Shown in pieces: positions 29,469 to 39,169 of a stretch of 64,000 nucleotides of DNA. Source of the stretch: JALYYC01 sp039922495 (lineage in GTDB: Bacteria > Chloroflexota > Dormibacteria > CF-121); the NCBI GenBank assembly GCA_039922495.1, contig JBDTEO010000019.1, positions 149,834 through 213,833 of the forward strand. The letters run 5' to 3'. Numbering within the stretch: position 1 is the stretch's first letter; every line of letters begins with the position of its first letter. The translations under genes and the position numbers were made by a program. The notes beneath the pieces are model-generated. The model searched no databases. It saw nothing but the letters and a program-made list of their open reading frames with translations, and was not told the origin of the DNA.

Positions 29469-32340
29469 GATCAAGAAGCCGTCGCCGCGCGCCCAACACG
29501 CGCAACACACGGAGATCATCATCAAGGGCGCGCGCGAGCATAACCTGAAAAACATCGACCTGACGATCCCCAGGGACAAGCTGGTCGTCTTTACCGGGCT
29601 GTCCGGATCGGGGAAGTCGTCGCTGGCGTTTGACACGATCTATGCCGAGGGCCAGCGTCGCTACGTCGAGTCGCTCTCGTCCTACGCTCGGCAGTTCCTG
29701 GGTCAGATGGACAAGCCCGATGTCGACCAGATCGACGGGCTCTCACCCGCGATCTCGATCGATCAGAAGGGCACCAGCCATAACCCACGCTCCACCGTTG
29801 GCACCGTGACGGAAATCTATGACTATTTGCGTTTGATGTACGCTCGGATCGGTCACCCGCATTGTCCGATCAGCGGTCACGAGATCTCGAGGCAGACGAC
29901 GGAACAGATCGCCGACCGGGTGATGGAATTGCCTTCCGGCAGCCGGATCATGATCCTGGCGCCGGTCGTGCGAGACCGGAAGGGCGAGCATCACGACATC
30001 CTGGTCGACGCTCGGAAGGCCGGCTTCGTGCGGGCCCGGGTCGATGGCAACCTGTACGAGCTGACCGAGCGCATCTCGCTCGAGAAGAACAAGAAGCACA
30101 ACCTCGAAATCGTGGTCGACCGGGTGGTGATCGACACGGAGAGCATCAGCCGGCTGCGCGAGTCGGTGGAAACCGCCGCGAAGATGGCCAACGGGCTGGT
30201 CCTGATCGTCCCCGCCGACGGTAAAGGCGAGGAACTGCTCTTCAGCCAGAACTTTGCCTGTCCCTACGACGGGTTCTCGATGGAAGAGCTGGCGCCCAGG
30301 AACTTTTCTTTTAACAATCCCCATGGCGCCTGCCCGGCTTGCACCGGACTGGGCAGCAAGCTGGAGATCGATCCGGACCTCGTCATCCCGGATAAGACAC
30401 GGTCGCTCGGCGACGGCGCGATCCGCACCTGGGGCCGGTCGAGTTATTTCTATAACGATCTCGTTGAGGCCGTGGCGCAGCGCTACAAGATCCCGATGGA
30501 TCGCCCGTTTGCCAAGCTAACCGTGAAAGAACGGCAGATAATTCTCTTTGGCAACAACGGCGATCCGCTGCGGGTGAAATATTTCAATTCCGAAGGCAAG
30601 CGACGCTGGTACGAGACGTCCTACGAGGGGATCGTGCCGAACCTGGAACGGCGCCATCGCGAGACGGAATCTGAGTTCATCCGCGCCGAGATCGAGCGCA
30701 TGATGAGCCCACGACCATGCCCGGTGTGCAACGGCAAGAAGCTCAAGCCCGAGTACCTGGCCGTCACGGTGAATGGCCGCTCGATCATCGACGTCTCTGA
30801 CCTGTCCATTTCGGCGGCGCAGACATGGTTCAAAGACCTGCAGTTGGCCGAGCGGGAAATGCTCATTGCCCGCGCGATCCTCAAAGAGATTCGCGAACGA
30901 CTGAGCTTCCTGGTCGATGTCGGGCTCGAGTACCTCTCGTTGTCGCGCGCGGCCGAATCGCTCTCCGGCGGCGAGGCGCAGCGAATCCGGCTCGCCACGC
31001 AGATCGGGTCAAAACTGATGGGGGTGCTGTATATCCTGGATGAGCCCTCGATCGGTCTGCATCAGCGCGATAACAAGAAATTAATTAACACGCTGCTGGC
31101 CCTGCGCGATATCGGCAACACGGTCGTGGTAATCGAGCATGACGAGGAGACGATCCGAACGGCCGATTTCATCGCCGACATCGGGCCGGGTGCGGGTGAG
31201 CACGGGGGCCGGGTGGTCGCGACCGGGACCGTCGACGATATCTTGGCCTCCAAAGAGTCGATCACCGGTGCCTTCCTACGTGGCGAACGGAGCATTCCGA
31301 TGCCGGCCCGCCGGCGCAAGGGCAACGGGTCGATGCTGGTCGTTCGCGGCGCCGTAGAGAACAATCTCAAGAATATCGACGTGTATTTCCCCTTGGGGAA
31401 GCTGATCGGCGTCTCAGGGGTGAGCGGCTCAGGGAAGAGCTCGCTGGTGAGCGATATTCTTTATCGGCGTTTGGCGCAGCATTTCTTTCGGGCCAAGGAC
31501 CGTCCCGGCGCGCATCGCGAGGTCTCCGGGCTGGGCTTTATCGACAAGGTCATCAACGTCGACCAGTCGCCCATCGGCCGCACGCCGCGGTCGAATCCGG
31601 CCACGTATACCGGCGTGTTCACGTACATTCGCGACCTGTTTGCCCAGCTGCCCGAGGCCCGCGTCCGCGGTTACAAGCCCGGCCGCTTCAGTTTCAACGT
31701 CAAGGGCGGTCGCTGCGAGAACTGTGAGGGTGACGGGATCATCAAGATCGAGATGCACTTCCTGCCCGACGTCTATGTGCCCTGTGAAGTTTGCAAGGGC
31801 AAGCGCTACAACCGGGAGGCGCTCGAGGTCAAGTACCGTGGCAAGACCATCGCCGACGTCCTCGACATGTCCGTGGAAGAGGCGGCGCGGTTGTTTGAGA
31901 ACATCCCGCGCATCAATCGCAAGCTGCAGACGCTGGTCGACGTCGGCCTCGGGTATATCCGGCTCGGCCAGCCCGCGACGCAACTGTCAGGCGGCGAGGC
32001 GCAGCGCGTCAAGCTGACCGAAGAGCTCAGCCGTCGTGGTACCGGGAGGACGTTCTATATTCTCGACGAGCCGACGACCGGGTTGCACTTCGCGGACGTC
32101 GAGCGACTCCTGGCGGTCCTGCAGCGGCTGGTTGACGCCGGCAACACGGTCCTGGTGATCGAGCACAACCTGGATGTCTTAAAGACCGCCGATCATCTTA
32201 TCGACTTAGGGCCTGAGGGTGGCGACAAGGGTGGCGAGGTGGTCGCGGTCGGGACCCCCGAAGAGGTCGCCCGGAATCCCGGGTCGTACACCGGGCAATA
32301 TCTCAAGTCCGTCCTCGGTCGGGAACTGGTCATCGCCTAG
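29461..32340 (+). CDS. uvrA: Excinuclease ABC subunit A
   Basis: 959 residues, full length. Two ABC ATPase halves: Walker A GLSGSGKSSLAFD and GVSGSGKSSLVSD, signatures SLSGGEAQRIRLA and QLSGGEAQRVKL. Zinc modules CPACTGLG, CPVCNGKK and CENCEGDG...CEVCKGKRY are all intact. It is the damage-recognition ATPase of nucleotide excision repair. The GTG start at 29461 lies inside the uvrB end. Confidence 0.98.
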   Translation: MAEIKKPSPRAQHAQHTEIIIKGAREHNLKNIDLTIPRDKLVVFTGLSGSGKSSLAFDTIYAEGQRRYVESLSSYARQFLGQMDKPDVDQIDGLSPAISIDQKGTSHNPRSTVGTVTEIYDYLRLMYARIGHPHCPISGHEISRQTTEQIADRVMELPSGSRIMILAPVVRDRKGEHHDILVDARKAGFVRARVDGNLYELTERISLEKNKKHNLEIVVDRVVIDTESISRLRESVETAAKMANGLVLIVPADGKGEELLFSQNFACPYDGFSMEELAPRNFSFNNPHGACPACTGLGSKLEIDPDLVIPDKTRSLGDGAIRTWGRSSYFYNDLVEAVAQRYKIPMDRPFAKLTVKERQIILFGNNGDPLRVKYFNSEGKRRWYETSYEGIVPNLERRHRETESEFIRAEIERMMSPRPCPVCNGKKLKPEYLAVTVNGRSIIDVSDLSISAAQTWFKDLQLAEREMLIARAILKEIRERLSFLVDVGLEYLSLSRAAESLSGGEAQRIRLATQIGSKLMGVLYILDEPSIGLHQRDNKKLINTLLALRDIGNTVVVIEHDEETIRTADFIADIGPGAGEHGGRVVATGTVDDILASKESITGAFLRGERSIPMPARRRKGNGSMLVVRGAVENNLKNIDVYFPLGKLIGVSGVSGSGKSSLVSDILYRRLAQHFFRAKDRPGAHREVSGLGFIDKVINVDQSPIGRTPRSNPATYTGVFTYIRDLFAQLPEARVRGYKPGRFSFNVKGGRCENCEGDGIIKIEMHFLPDVYVPCEVCKGKRYNREALEVKYRGKTIADVLDMSVEEAARLFENIPRINRKLQTLVDVGLGYIRLGQPATQLSGGEAQRVKLTEELSRRGTGRTFYILDEPTTGLHFADVERLLAVLQRLVDAGNTVLVIEHNLDVLKTADHLIDLGPEGGDKGGEVVAVGTPEEVARNPGSYTGQYLKSVLGRELVIA

Positions 32341-32367
32341 GCGCCAGGTCAGGCGCTAAATATCTCC

Positions 32368-34239
32368 ATGGCCACCACCGTCACGCCGGCGCCGATCATC
32401 GAGCGCGCGGAGTATCTGCGCGAGCGCCTCAAGGCGTTGCCGGAGAGTCCGGGCGTCTACCTGATGCGCGATCTCCAGACACGCGTGATCTACGTTGGCA
32501 AGGCGCTCAGCCTGCGCAACCGGGTGCCGAACTATTTCCAGGCCGGCAGCGTCTTGCCGGAGCACATCCGGGCGATGGTCGAACGGGTCTACGAGTTCGA
32601 CGTCATCACGACGGCCAACGAGAAGGAGGCCCTGGTCCTCGAGTGCACGCTGATCAAGCGCTACCGACCAAGATTCAACATCAGGCTGCGCGATGACAAG
32701 AATTATCTATATATCAAGTTGCCAATAACGGAAGATTTCCCGCGGATCTATACGGTGCGGAGGCCGGCGACTGATGGCGCCAAATACTGGGGGCCGTATA
32801 CCCATGCGCTGGCGTTGCGGACGACCCTCAAGACCGTCCGGCGCGTCATCCCGTTTCGCAGCTGCAAGGACACCGAGTTCGCGCTGCACCGGCCATGTTT
32901 TTACTTTCACTTGAATTTGTGCTCCGCCCCCTGCGCCGGGTTTGTGTCGAAAGATCAGTATCACGAACAGCTTGGACAGGTCGCGCTGTTTCTGGATGGA
33001 AGGTCCGATCACGTGGTCAAGCGGCTGAAAGAACAGATGGCGGCCGCGGCCGAAGCCCTTGATTACGAGTCGGCGGCGCGGTACCGGGATCGGCTGCAGG
33101 CGATGCAGACGATGACGGAGCGGCAGAAGATGCAAGCGCTCGGGCGCCTCGACCAGGACCTGTTCGGCCTGGCCCGAAGCGATGGGCAGGGCTCGGTCCA
33201 GGTCTTCGCCGTTCGGGAAGGCAAGCTCTCGGGGTCTGAAAATTTTGACCTGGTCGGGCTGGACAAAGACCAGAGCAACGGCGATATTTTGAACGCCTTC
33301 GTCAGCCAGTACTACGCCAGCGCGACGCACATCCCGAAAGATATTTTCGTGCCCGAAACGCTGCCAGACCGGGAGGTCATCGAGCAGTGGCTCAGCGAGC
33401 GGCGCGGCAGCCACGTCGCGGTCAAGGTTCCGCAGCGCGGCAAGCAGCGCGAGCTGCTGCAGCAGGCCGCCGCCAATGCGCAGGAAACGATGCGCCAGAT
33501 GCGGATCAAGCTCGACTACGATGCCGACCGGACGGCGGCACTCTTGAACGATCTCCAGCAGCGGCTCGCCCTGCCGCGGTTACCCGTCCGAATCGAGTGC
33601 TATGACATTTCCAATATTCAGGGCAAGTATCCGGTCGGCTCGATGGTCGTCTTCGAGAACGGCCGGCCGAAGCCAGCGCATTACCGGCACTTCAAAATAA
33701 AAACGATCCAGGGCGCCAACGACTTCGCCATGCTCCAGGAAGTCCTGCAGCGGCGCTTCGCCCGGCGCACGATGCAGGCCGAGGAGGGAACCCCCCAAGA
33801 GCCGAGCTTCAGTCAATTGCCGGATCTCGTGTTGATCGACGGCGGCAAGGGCCAGCTCTCGGCCGCCCGGGACGTGATGGAACGGATGGGCCTCGGCGAA
33901 GTGCCGACCTTCGGGTTGGCGAAGCAACAGGAAGAACTGTTCCAGGTTCATCAGACGGACCCGATTCGATTGCCCTTGGATTCGGCGGCGTTGTTCCTCG
34001 TCCAGCGGGTGCGCGACGAGGCGCATCGCTTCGCGATCACGTTCCATCGGGTTGTCCGCAAGCGAGACGCCTTCGCCTCGGCTCTCGACGGTATCACCGG
34101 GCTCGGTCCGGCCCGGCGCCGGGCGTTGCTGCGGCGGTTCGGCAGCGTCGATGGCATCCGGAGCGCAAGCCCCGACGAGCTCATGTCCGTCAAGGGCATC
34201 ACCCGTCCGGTTGCCGCGGCCATCAAAGAAATGCTCTGA
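32368..34239 (+). CDS. uvrC: Excinuclease ABC subunit C
   Basis: 623 residues. GIY-YIG nuclease at the N-terminus (ESPGVYLMRD ... RVIYVGKALSLRNRV), UVR motif around 205-240, RNase H-like 5'-incision domain with YDISNIQGKYPVGSMVVF and LVLIDGGKGQLSAA, and a C-terminal helix-hairpin-helix (ITGLGPARRRALLRRFGSVD). It cuts both sides of the lesion. It starts 27 bp after uvrA; TAAATAT just before the ATG could add a secondary promoter. Confidence 0.98.
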   Translation: MATTVTPAPIIERAEYLRERLKALPESPGVYLMRDLQTRVIYVGKALSLRNRVPNYFQAGSVLPEHIRAMVERVYEFDVITTANEKEALVLECTLIKRYRPRFNIRLRDDKNYLYIKLPITEDFPRIYTVRRPATDGAKYWGPYTHALALRTTLKTVRRVIPFRSCKDTEFALHRPCFYFHLNLCSAPCAGFVSKDQYHEQLGQVALFLDGRSDHVVKRLKEQMAAAAEALDYESAARYRDRLQAMQTMTERQKMQALGRLDQDLFGLARSDGQGSVQVFAVREGKLSGSENFDLVGLDKDQSNGDILNAFVSQYYASATHIPKDIFVPETLPDREVIEQWLSERRGSHVAVKVPQRGKQRELLQQAAANAQETMRQMRIKLDYDADRTAALLNDLQQRLALPRLPVRIECYDISNIQGKYPVGSMVVFENGRPKPAHYRHFKIKTIQGANDFAMLQEVLQRRFARRTMQAEEGTPQEPSFSQLPDLVLIDGGKGQLSAARDVMERMGLGEVPTFGLAKQQEELFQVHQTDPIRLPLDSAALFLVQRVRDEAHRFAITFHRVVRKRDAFASALDGITGLGPARRRALLRRFGSVDGIRSASPDELMSVKGITRPVAAAIKEML

Positions 34240-34251
34240 GATAATCGCGCT

Positions 34252-34464
34252 ATGCAGCGATCGAGCCGAAAATGCTCGTTCTGCGGGAAGCCGCAGGGCG
34301 AAGTCCGCCTGGTGGCGGGTCCCGGCGATGTCGCCATCTGCCATCTCTGCATCGCGCTTTGCCAGGAGATCCTGTCGCATCCGGAAGGCCCACTCGAGCC
34401 GCCGGTACCGGCGCCGCCCGGGGTCAAGCGCAGCGCCTGGGCAACGGAACGGAAGTCTACGTAG
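34252..34464 (+). CDS. Stand-alone ClpX-type C4 zinc-finger protein
   Basis: 70 residues. C8-x2-C11 (KCSFCGKPQGEVRLVAGPG) and C30-x2-C33 (ICHLCIALCQEIL) reproduce the ClpX N-terminal zinc domain, which normally leads a 400-residue ATPase. Here nothing but a Pro-rich tail follows. The ClpX domain dimerises and recognises adaptors or substrates, so a free copy might modulate ClpXP; that is inference. It begins 12 bp after uvrC, in the place where rapZ and yvcK usually stand in related gene orders. Its end overlaps convergent lgt by 8 bp. Confidence 0.8.
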   Translation: MQRSSRKCSFCGKPQGEVRLVAGPGDVAICHLCIALCQEILSHPEGPLEPPVPAPPGVKRSAWATERKST

Positions 34465-35287
34465 CGACTTCCTCGGCTCGGGGCTCCGTCCTGGCTGGCT
34501 GCTCCGAACTTCGGCCGCGCCGCTCGCGCAGCAACAAATAGACAATCACTGGAATCGTCAGCGCGATGACGACCAGGGCCGTGATCTGAGCCTGCTTCAG
34601 GCCGGCGACGATCACGACGTTGTCGCGCAGGAAAAAGATCAAGAACTGACTGACCGAGTATAGGGCGATATAGACCATCGCCAGCATGCCCTCCGGATGC
34701 ACGCGCCGGCGTACGTTCCAGAGAATCAGCAAGAGGACAACGGCGATCAGGAGCTCATAGAGGCTTGCCGGCTGGACCGGGGTGTTGAGCGGGCCGAACG
34801 TGTTCGGGTTCGTGTACTCAAAGCCCCAGCCGTTCGTCCGGTAGCCGACGATGTCGCCGTTGATGATGTTGCCGACCCGGCCGAAGGCCTGGCCGACGGT
34901 CATACCGATCGCCCCGACGTCGAGCAGGCTCCAGAACGGCAGGCGCCAGCGCCAGGCGGAGATTGCCATCGCCAGCGCGCCGCCAAAGATTGCGCCAAAG
35001 AAGGCCATGCCGCCCTGCCAGACGGCAAGAATCTGCGCCGGATGCTGAAGAAAGAAGCTTGGATTGTTCTGCACGACGTAGTAGAGGCGGCCGCCGACGA
35101 CTCCGAGGATCGCGCCCAGCAGGGCGACGTTCATGAGTGCTTCCCGGCTGATGCCGCGCCGTGGCGAGTCGCGGAGGGCGACCTGGATACCGGCGTAGAG
35201 GCCAATCGCGATCATGATCCCGTACCAGTGGACCTTCAAGCCCCCGATCGTGAAGAGCACCGGATCGAGGCCAATCTTGATCAGCAC
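34457..35287 (-). CDS. lgt: Prolipoprotein diacylglyceryl transferase
   Basis: 276 residues, about seven membrane helices. Signature region: HWYGIMIAIGLYAGIQVA near the N-terminus, GGRLYYVVQNN, and FGRVGNIINGDIVGYRTNG containing the Lgt Arg-x-Gly-Asn core. It transfers diacylglycerol to the Cys of lipobox proteins, such as the two lipoproteins in this window. The GTG start at 35287 is 12 bp from the divergent whiA ATG, with TAGACT 6 nt upstream, so the mRNA is probably leaderless. Confidence 0.95.
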   Translation of the reverse strand: MLIKIGLDPVLFTIGGLKVHWYGIMIAIGLYAGIQVALRDSPRRGISREALMNVALLGAILGVVGGRLYYVVQNNPSFFLQHPAQILAVWQGGMAFFGAIFGGALAMAISAWRWRLPFWSLLDVGAIGMTVGQAFGRVGNIINGDIVGYRTNGWGFEYTNPNTFGPLNTPVQPASLYELLIAVVLLLILWNVRRRVHPEGMLAMVYIALYSVSQFLIFFLRDNVVIVAGLKQAQITALVVIALTIPVIVYLLLRERRGRSSEQPARTEPRAEEVAT

Positions 35288-35293
35288 AAAAGC

Positions 35294-35299
35294 AGTCTA
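35294..35299 (-). promoter_or_regulatory. Putative -10 box TAGACT of lgt
   Basis: Minus-strand TAGACT followed by 6 nt and the lgt GTG. It sits entirely in the 12-bp gap between the divergent starts of lgt and whiA; any -35 contacts would be inside whiA. Confidence 0.45.
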
Positions 35300-36175
35300 A
35301 TGGGCGTCAGGTTGGGAGATCGGCCCTCGTTCACGGACGACGTCAAGGCAGAGCTGGCGAACGTGCAGCCGGCGCGACCGTGCTGTCGCGAGGCCGAATT
35401 GCATGCCATCGTGAGCGCCCTGGCCGCGAAGACCGACGGACCATTTTTGACGATTCGGGTTCCCCGCAACGCCGTCGCCCGCAAGATCGTCCAGCTGACC
35501 CGCGCCACCGGGGGGACGGTGGCCCAGATCCTCAAGGGTCCGACCGAGAAGCGTCCCAGCTACCGGTTGCGGCTGACCCTGCCGCCCGGCCACGGCTCGG
35601 ATGACTCCTGTTGCGCGCGGGCGACCCTGCGGGGCGCGTTCCTGGCCCGGGGCATCCTGGGCAACCCGGCCGACGCGTACCACCTGGAGATCGCGCTGCC
35701 TGGCGGGGGCGGCGCGTCCGTCCAGACGGCGGCCGAGCGGACCGGGATTCCCCTGTTGCAAGGCACCCGCCGCGGAGAGGACATTTATTACTTGAAGGGC
35801 GCCGAGCCCATATCGCGCCTGCTCGGCTTGTTGGGCGCGAACCGGGCCGTGATGCGCTTCGAGAATGACCGCATCCTGCGCGACATGCGCAGCCAGGCCA
35901 ACCGGCGAGTCAACAGCGAAACAGCGAATCTCGATAAACGGCTGCGGGCCGCCCTGCAACAGGTCGACGTGATTCGAGGCCTGAAGCGGCGCGACCCCGG
36001 CCTGGTAGCGCTTCCCCCCAGCCTGCGCCAGGCGGCGGAGCTCAGGCTGGCCCATCCCCAGGCCGGCCTGCTGGAGCTCGCCGGGTACGCCAATTTGAGC
36101 AAATCGGCGATCGCGAACCGGTTTCGGCGGCTGATGGATCGCGCCGGTGAGAACGGCGCAACGTGGTCTAATTAA
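35300..36175 (+). CDS. whiA: DNA-binding protein WhiA
   Basis: 291 residues from the ATG at 35300 (MGVRLGDRPSFTDDVKAELA); the longer open frame runs antisense through lgt. The LAGLIDADG-like N-terminal half contains the typical ARATLRGAFLARGILGNPADAYHLEI, and the C-terminal helix-turn-helix contains LLELAGYANLSKSAIANRFRRL. WhiA is a sporulation/division regulator in Actinobacteria and a cell-division factor in Firmicutes. In those groups it usually follows rapZ and yvcK; both are absent from this position. gap starts 6 bp downstream. Confidence 0.95.
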   Translation: MGVRLGDRPSFTDDVKAELANVQPARPCCREAELHAIVSALAAKTDGPFLTIRVPRNAVARKIVQLTRATGGTVAQILKGPTEKRPSYRLRLTLPPGHGSDDSCCARATLRGAFLARGILGNPADAYHLEIALPGGGGASVQTAAERTGIPLLQGTRRGEDIYYLKGAEPISRLLGLLGANRAVMRFENDRILRDMRSQANRRVNSETANLDKRLRAALQQVDVIRGLKRRDPGLVALPPSLRQAAELRLAHPQAGLLELAGYANLSKSAIANRFRRLMDRAGENGATWSN

Positions 36176-36181
36176 GTTCGC

Positions 36182-37188
<1,007 letters not shown>

Positions 37189-37192
<4 letters not shown>

Positions 37193-38400
37193 CCACGGAC
37201 GCCACCGCGCTCCGCAAGGCCACCATCCGGGACGTCGACGTCGCCGGGAAGCGGGTCCTGACGCGGGTCGACTTCAACGTCCCGATGGAGCACGGCCGGA
37301 TCGTCGACGACACCAGGATCCGGGAGGCGCTGCCCACCATCCGCGAGCTGGTCGACCGGGGAGCCATGGTGATCCTGATGACGCACCTCGGACGTCCCGA
37401 CGGCCAGGTCGACGAGTCGGCCCGGACCACGCCGATCGCCGACCGCCTCAGCGAATTGCTCGGGCGGCCGGTCAAGCACCTGGACGACTGCGTCGGGCTG
37501 GCCGTGGAGGGCGCGGTGCGGCGGATGCAGCCGGGGGAGATCATGATGCTGGAGAACGTTCGGTTCCATCCGGGCGAGACCACAAACGACCCGAAGTTCG
37601 CGAAAGCCCTGGCGTCGCTGGGCAATCTCTACGTGAACGATGCCTTTGGCACCGCCCACCGGGCCCATGCGTCAACCGCCGGCATCGCCGCCTACCTACC
37701 CGCGGTCGCGGGGCTATTGATGGAGAAGGAGATCACGACCCTGGGACGGATCATGAGCGACCCGCCGCGCCCGCTGGCCGCGATCATCGGCGGCTCGAAG
37801 ATCTCCACCAAGATCGGCGTCGTCAAGAGCCTCCTGGAGCGGGTCGACCGGCTCTGTATCGGCGGCGCGATGGCGTGCACGTTCTTGAAGGCCCGCGGCC
37901 TGGAGATGGGACGCTCGCTGGTCGAAGACGACCAGCTGGAGGTTGCGCGATCCCTCATGTCAGGCGGTCCCGATGCCCGCGGCTCGATCGTGCTCCCGCT
38001 CGATGCCGTGGTGGCCGCCGAAGCCAAAGAAGGCGTCGAAACGCGGACGGTTCCAATCAACCAGGTGCCAAAAGACCTTCGGGTGCTCGACGTCGGCCAG
38101 ATGACCGTCGAACGCTTCCTTCAGACCTGCGACGGCGCTGCCGCCGTGGTCTGGAATGGGCCGCTCGGTGTCTACGAGATCCCGCCCTTCGATCATGGGA
38201 CGGACGCGCTCGCGCGCGGCCTGGCGGGAAGCGACGCGCAGACGATCATCGGCGGCGGCGACCTGGTGGCGGCGCTGCAGAAACAGGGCCTGGCCAGCCG
38301 GATGTCCTTCGTCTCGACCGGCGGTGGCGCCACGCTCGAGTTCCTGGAAGGCAAGAGCCTTCCCGGCATCGCGGCGCTTCGGGATGCCGGTCGTGCGTAG
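37189..38400 (+). CDS. pgk: Phosphoglycerate kinase (probable CTG start)
   Basis: 403 residues if started at the CTG at 37189. Family members begin just before KATIRDVDVAGKRVLTRVDF, and there is no ATG, GTG or TTG in frame between the gap stop and that segment. The only canonical upstream start (GTG 37132) would overlap gap by 61 bp and add 19 non-homologous residues. The CTG sits in a CTGA overlap with the gap stop, like the ATGA/GTGA/TTGA junctions elsewhere here. Substrate loop DFNVP, IGGSKISTKIGVVKSLL, and ATP-binding STGGGATLEFLEG are intact. Confidence 0.95.
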
Positions 38401-39169
38401 GCCGCTGCTCGCCGGCAACTGGAAGATGCACTTCACCGTGCCCGAGGGATTGCAGCACGCGCTGCAGCTGCGCGAGGACCTGGCGCCCTTTGCCGGCACG
38501 GTCGACCTCGTGCTCCTGCCACCCACCGTGATGCTCTGGGAGGTGGCGAACGCCCTGCGCGGCAGCCCGGTGGCCGTCGGCGCCCAGAATGCCAGCTGGG
38601 CGGACGAGGGGCCCTTTACCGGTGAGATCTCGCCGCGCATGCTCACCGGATGGTGCGAGTACCTGCTGATTGGCCATTCGGAGCGCCGGCAGCTCTTTCA
38701 AGAAACGGACGAAGAACTGAATCGCAAAGTCGCGGCCGCCTTTCGACACAGGTTGAAGGTCATCCTGGCCGTCGGTGAAACGCTCGAGGAGTATGAGGCT
38801 GGCCGGACCGCCGAGGTCATCACGCGCCAGGTCAGTGCCGCGCTCTATGGCGTCGAGGACGCCAGGGCACCGGACCTGAGCGTCGCCTACGAGCCGGTCT
38901 GGGCGATTGGCACCGGCAAAGCGGCGACGCCGGACTATGCCAACCGCACCATGGGCCTCATTCGCGAGCTGCTGGGCAGGACGTTCGGCGATCGCGCCAG
39001 CGAGATGCGCATCCTGTACGGCGGCAGCGTGACGCCGGCGAATGCGCGAAGCCTGATGCAGGAGGACGAGATCGACGGCAGTCTCGTCGGTGGGGCAAGT
39101 CTCAAAGCGCCCGACTTTACGCGGATTGCGCAGGCGACGGCCGAGGTAGGCATACAGCGGCCGCGATGA
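38384..39169 (+). CDS. tpiA: Triosephosphate isomerase
   Basis: 261 residues from the ATG at 38384; a GTG at 38393 gives the more usual N-terminus (M)RRPLLAGNWKM and has GGGA 8 nt upstream, so either is possible. Catalytic residues: Asn/Lys in GNWKM, His in LIGHSERRQLF, Glu in VAYEPVWAIGTG, and the phosphate loop YGGSVTPANA. It overlaps the end of pgk by 17 bp and the gpmI start by four (ATGA). It interconverts DHAP and GAP. Confidence 0.97.
   Translation: MPVVRRPLLAGNWKMHFTVPEGLQHALQLREDLAPFAGTVDLVLLPPTVMLWEVANALRGSPVAVGAQNASWADEGPFTGEISPRMLTGWCEYLLIGHSERRQLFQETDEELNRKVAAAFRHRLKVILAVGETLEEYEAGRTAEVITRQVSAALYGVEDARAPDLSVAYEPVWAIGTGKAATPDYANRTMGLIRELLGRTFGDRASEMRILYGGSVTPANARSLMQEDEIDGSLVGGASLKAPDFTRIAQATAEVGIQRPR

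Noticed and set aside
34697..35299. Long open frame continuing upstream of whiA across lgt
   Set aside because: It is antisense to lgt, which has clear family motifs; whiA starts at 35300.
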